Program-made: the position numbers and the translations under genes
Part shown: positions 28,485-30,102 of the stretch, piece after piece
How the letters are laid out: every line of letters starts with the position of its first letter
How positions within the stretch are numbered: position 1 is the stretch's first letter
The notes under the pieces: generated by a model
Databases searched by the model: none
The model's input: only the letters and a program-made list of their open reading frames with translations
What the model was told of the DNA's origin: nothing
Assembly (NCBI GenBank): GCA_035507155.1
Contig: DATJOK010000040.1
Coordinates: 1-30,102, forward strand
From: DASZHJ01 sp035507155
GTDB lineage: Bacteria; Pseudomonadota; Alphaproteobacteria; ATCC43930; CGMCC-115725
Direction of reading: 5' to 3'
DNA: 30,102 bases

Positions 28485-29879
28485 ATGGATCGCATCGAGA
28501 ACCGCACCTTCGACGAGCTCAGGGTTGGCGACACCGCCAGCATCGTGCGGACGCTCGGCCAGAAGGACATCGAGCTCTTCGCGATCATGTCCGGCGACGT
28601 CAACCCGGCCCATGTGGACGAGGAGTTCGCGCGGAGCGACCTCTTCCACAAGGTGGTCGCCCACGGCATGTGGGGCGGCGCGCTGATCTCCACCGTGCTC
28701 GGCACCGAGCTGCCGGGGCCGGGCACCATCTATGTCGATCAGTCCCTGCACTTCCGCCGCCCGGTCGGGCTCGGCGACACCGTCACCGTCTCCGTCACGG
28801 TGCGGCAGAAGACCGAAAAGGGTCACCGCGTGACCTTCGATTGCCGCGCCGCCAACCAGCGCGGCGAGGACGTGATCACCGGCACCGCCGAGGTGATCGC
28901 GCCGACCGATAAGATCTCCCGCCCGCGCATCGTGCTTCCCGAGGTCGAGCTGCGGCAGAAGGGGAAGCGCTATCAGCGCCTCATCGAGATGACCCGAGGC
29001 CTCGCGCCCATCCGCACCGCCGTGGTGCATCCCGTCGACACGCCCTCGCTCTTGGGCGCGGTGGAGGCGGCGCGCGCCAATCTCATCGTGCCGGTGCTGA
29101 TCGGGCCGGAGGCGAAGATTCGCGCTGCCGCCGAGCAGGCGCGGCTCGATCTCTCGCCTTACGAGATCGTCTCCACCGAGCACAGCGACGCGGCGGCGGC
29201 GCAGGCGGTCGCCATGGCGCGCGCCGGCCAGGCGGATGCGCTGATGAAGGGCGCGCTCCATACAGACGAGCTCATGCATGCGGTGGTGGACCACGAGCAC
29301 GGGCTGCGCACCGCCCGCCGCGTCAGCCATGTCTTCGCCATCGACGCGCCGGGATATCCGCGGCCGCTCTTCGTCACGGACGCCGCCATCAACGTCTATC
29401 CGACGCTCGAAGACAAGCGCGACATCGTGCAGAACGCCATCGGCCTTGCCCATGCGCTCGGCATCGCCGAGCCACGGGTGGCGATCCTCTCGGCGGTGGA
29501 GACGGTGACCGAGAAGCTCAAATCGACCCTCGATGCCGCCGCGCTCTGCAAGATGGCCGACCGCCGCCAGATCACCGGCGGCATCCTCGACGGGCCGCTC
29601 GCCTTCGACAACGCGGTCTCGGCGGAGGCGGCGAAGACCAAGGGGATCGTCTCACCGGTCGCCGGCCGCGCCGACATCTTCGTGGTGCCCGATCTCGAGG
29701 CCGGCAACATGCTGGCAAAGCAGCTCGAATATCTCGCCGAGGCGGAGGTCGCCGGCATCGTGCTGGGCGCGCGGGTGCCGATCATCCTGACCAGCCGCGC
29801 CGACAAGACGCTGGCGCGGCTCGGCTCCTGCGCGATCGCGCTGCTGCTGGCGCGCCACCGGGCGGAGGCGCGGCCGTGA
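28485..29879 (+). CDS. Bifunctional enoyl-CoA hydratase / phosphate acetyltransferase (MaoC-PTA fusion)
   Basis: A 464 aa fusion. Residues 1-150 are a MaoC-type hot-dog hydratase with the catalytic SGDVNPAH motif (Asp38, His43) and HKVVAHGMWGG. Residues about 160-460 are a phosphate acetyl/butyryltransferase domain, with DALMKGALHTDELMHAVV, RVSHVFAIDAPGYPRPLFVT and ITGGILDGPLAFDNAVS. The first part hydrates enoyl-CoA; the second swaps CoA for phosphate on an acyl group to make an acyl phosphate for acetate kinase. ATG 28485 is the likely start; a TTG at 28470 is an alternative. Its stop overlaps the acetate kinase start (GTGA). Confidence 0.94.
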   Translation: MDRIENRTFDELRVGDTASIVRTLGQKDIELFAIMSGDVNPAHVDEEFARSDLFHKVVAHGMWGGALISTVLGTELPGPGTIYVDQSLHFRRPVGLGDTVTVSVTVRQKTEKGHRVTFDCRAANQRGEDVITGTAEVIAPTDKISRPRIVLPEVELRQKGKRYQRLIEMTRGLAPIRTAVVHPVDTPSLLGAVEAARANLIVPVLIGPEAKIRAAAEQARLDLSPYEIVSTEHSDAAAAQAVAMARAGQADALMKGALHTDELMHAVVDHEHGLRTARRVSHVFAIDAPGYPRPLFVTDAAINVYPTLEDKRDIVQNAIGLAHALGIAEPRVAILSAVETVTEKLKSTLDAAALCKMADRRQITGGILDGPLAFDNAVSAEAAKTKGIVSPVAGRADIFVVPDLEAGNMLAKQLEYLAEAEVAGIVLGARVPIILTSRADKTLARLGSCAIALLLARHRAEARP

Positions 29880-30102
29880 GCGACGCCATCCTGGTGCTGA
29901 ACGCCGGCTCCTCCAGCGTCAAATTCGCGCTCTTCCCCGGCGGCGCGCCACCGGAGCGGCGCGACCTCATCTGCGCCGGCGAGGCCGAGGGCATCGGCCA
30001 TCGCGTGCATCTGAGCGCCCATGGCCGCGACGGCGCCGCGCTGGTGGACCGCCAGCTGGCGGAGGGCACCAGCCACGAGGAGGCGCTCGCCGCGCTGCTG
30101 CG
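29876..30102 (+). CDS. ackA: Acetate kinase, N-terminal part (runs off the right edge)
   Basis: The first 75 codons are present, starting at GTG 29876. The sequence LVLNAGSSSVKFALF (residues 6-20) is the acetate kinase phosphate-1 signature, with Asn9 and the Ser12-Ser14 run matching the AckA N-terminus. The enzyme makes ATP and acetate from acetyl phosphate. The start overlaps the upstream stop by four bases (GTGA), so translation is coupled to the MaoC-Pta fusion. The remainder lies beyond the window. Confidence 0.93.
   Translation, partial: MSDAILVLNAGSSSVKFALFPGGAPPERRDLICAGEAEGIGHRVHLSAHGRDGAALVDRQLAEGTSHEEALAALL

Overview
The window is very GC-rich chromosomal DNA, densely coding on both strands, with about 30 protein genes. 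Its repertoire fits an alphaproteobacterium, perhaps Rhodospirillales-like: an acetate kinase / bifunctional hydratase-phosphotransacetylase / FabI cluster, a short BLUF photoreceptor, a DUF1127 protein, a DUF1800/DUF1501 pair, a TTGAT-N4-GTCAA type FNR/FixK box, and dispersed palindromic intergenic repeats of a kind common in that class. This placement is inference from gene content; there is no rRNA or other marker gene. I see no tRNA, rRNA, CRISPR array, phage gene, transposase or origin. No gene-free stretch exceeds about 300 bases.

Layout. (1) 1-3835: a drug-efflux unit made of a periplasmic adaptor (minus) and a DHA2-type MFS pump (minus), with a LysR regulator (plus) between them. (2) 3836-4058: a degenerate inverted repeat. 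(3) 4059-8501: a probable polyphosphate locus. SixA-like phosphatase, an MgtC/DUF4010 membrane protein and PPK2 form a minus-strand operon, divergent from a CYTH-CHAD protein. (4) 8538-10605: a palindromic repeat, then two flavin/F420-type oxidoreductase genes and a LysE-type exporter. (5) 10626-11619: an FNR/FixK box, aquaporin Z and a clean intrinsic terminator. (6) 11780-15517: an N-acyl-D-amino-acid deacylase divergent from a Baeyer-Villiger monooxygenase, followed by a small unknown gene of visibly lower GC. (7) 15616-20367: a GST-like protein, a DUF1127 protein, a small alpha-beta barrel protein, a methyltransferase, and an anion-symporter-type MFS permease divergent from a LigI-like amidohydrolase. 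(8) 20423-23319: a lipid/envelope locus with a GT4 glycosyltransferase and an LpxH-like phosphoesterase overlapping by ATGA, divergent from a diacylglycerol-kinase-type lipid kinase. (9) 23443-27494: a small unknown ORF, a BLUF photoreceptor, an exported TPR protein and a DUF1800-DUF1501 pair. (10) 27575-30102: an FNR/FixK box followed by fabI, a MaoC-phosphotransacetylase fusion and acetate kinase, which runs off the right edge.

The most notable signals are the two near-perfect FNR/FixK boxes. One is upstream of aqpZ with class II promoter spacing and one is upstream of the fabI-hydratase/Pta-ackA operon. They suggest that water/solute permeability and an acetyl/acyl-phosphate ATP-generating route share low-oxygen control. 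Next are the polyphosphate gene cluster and the split efflux locus with repeated GGATNATCC sites. I did not find a clearly unprecedented system; the strongest leads are regulatory and contextual.
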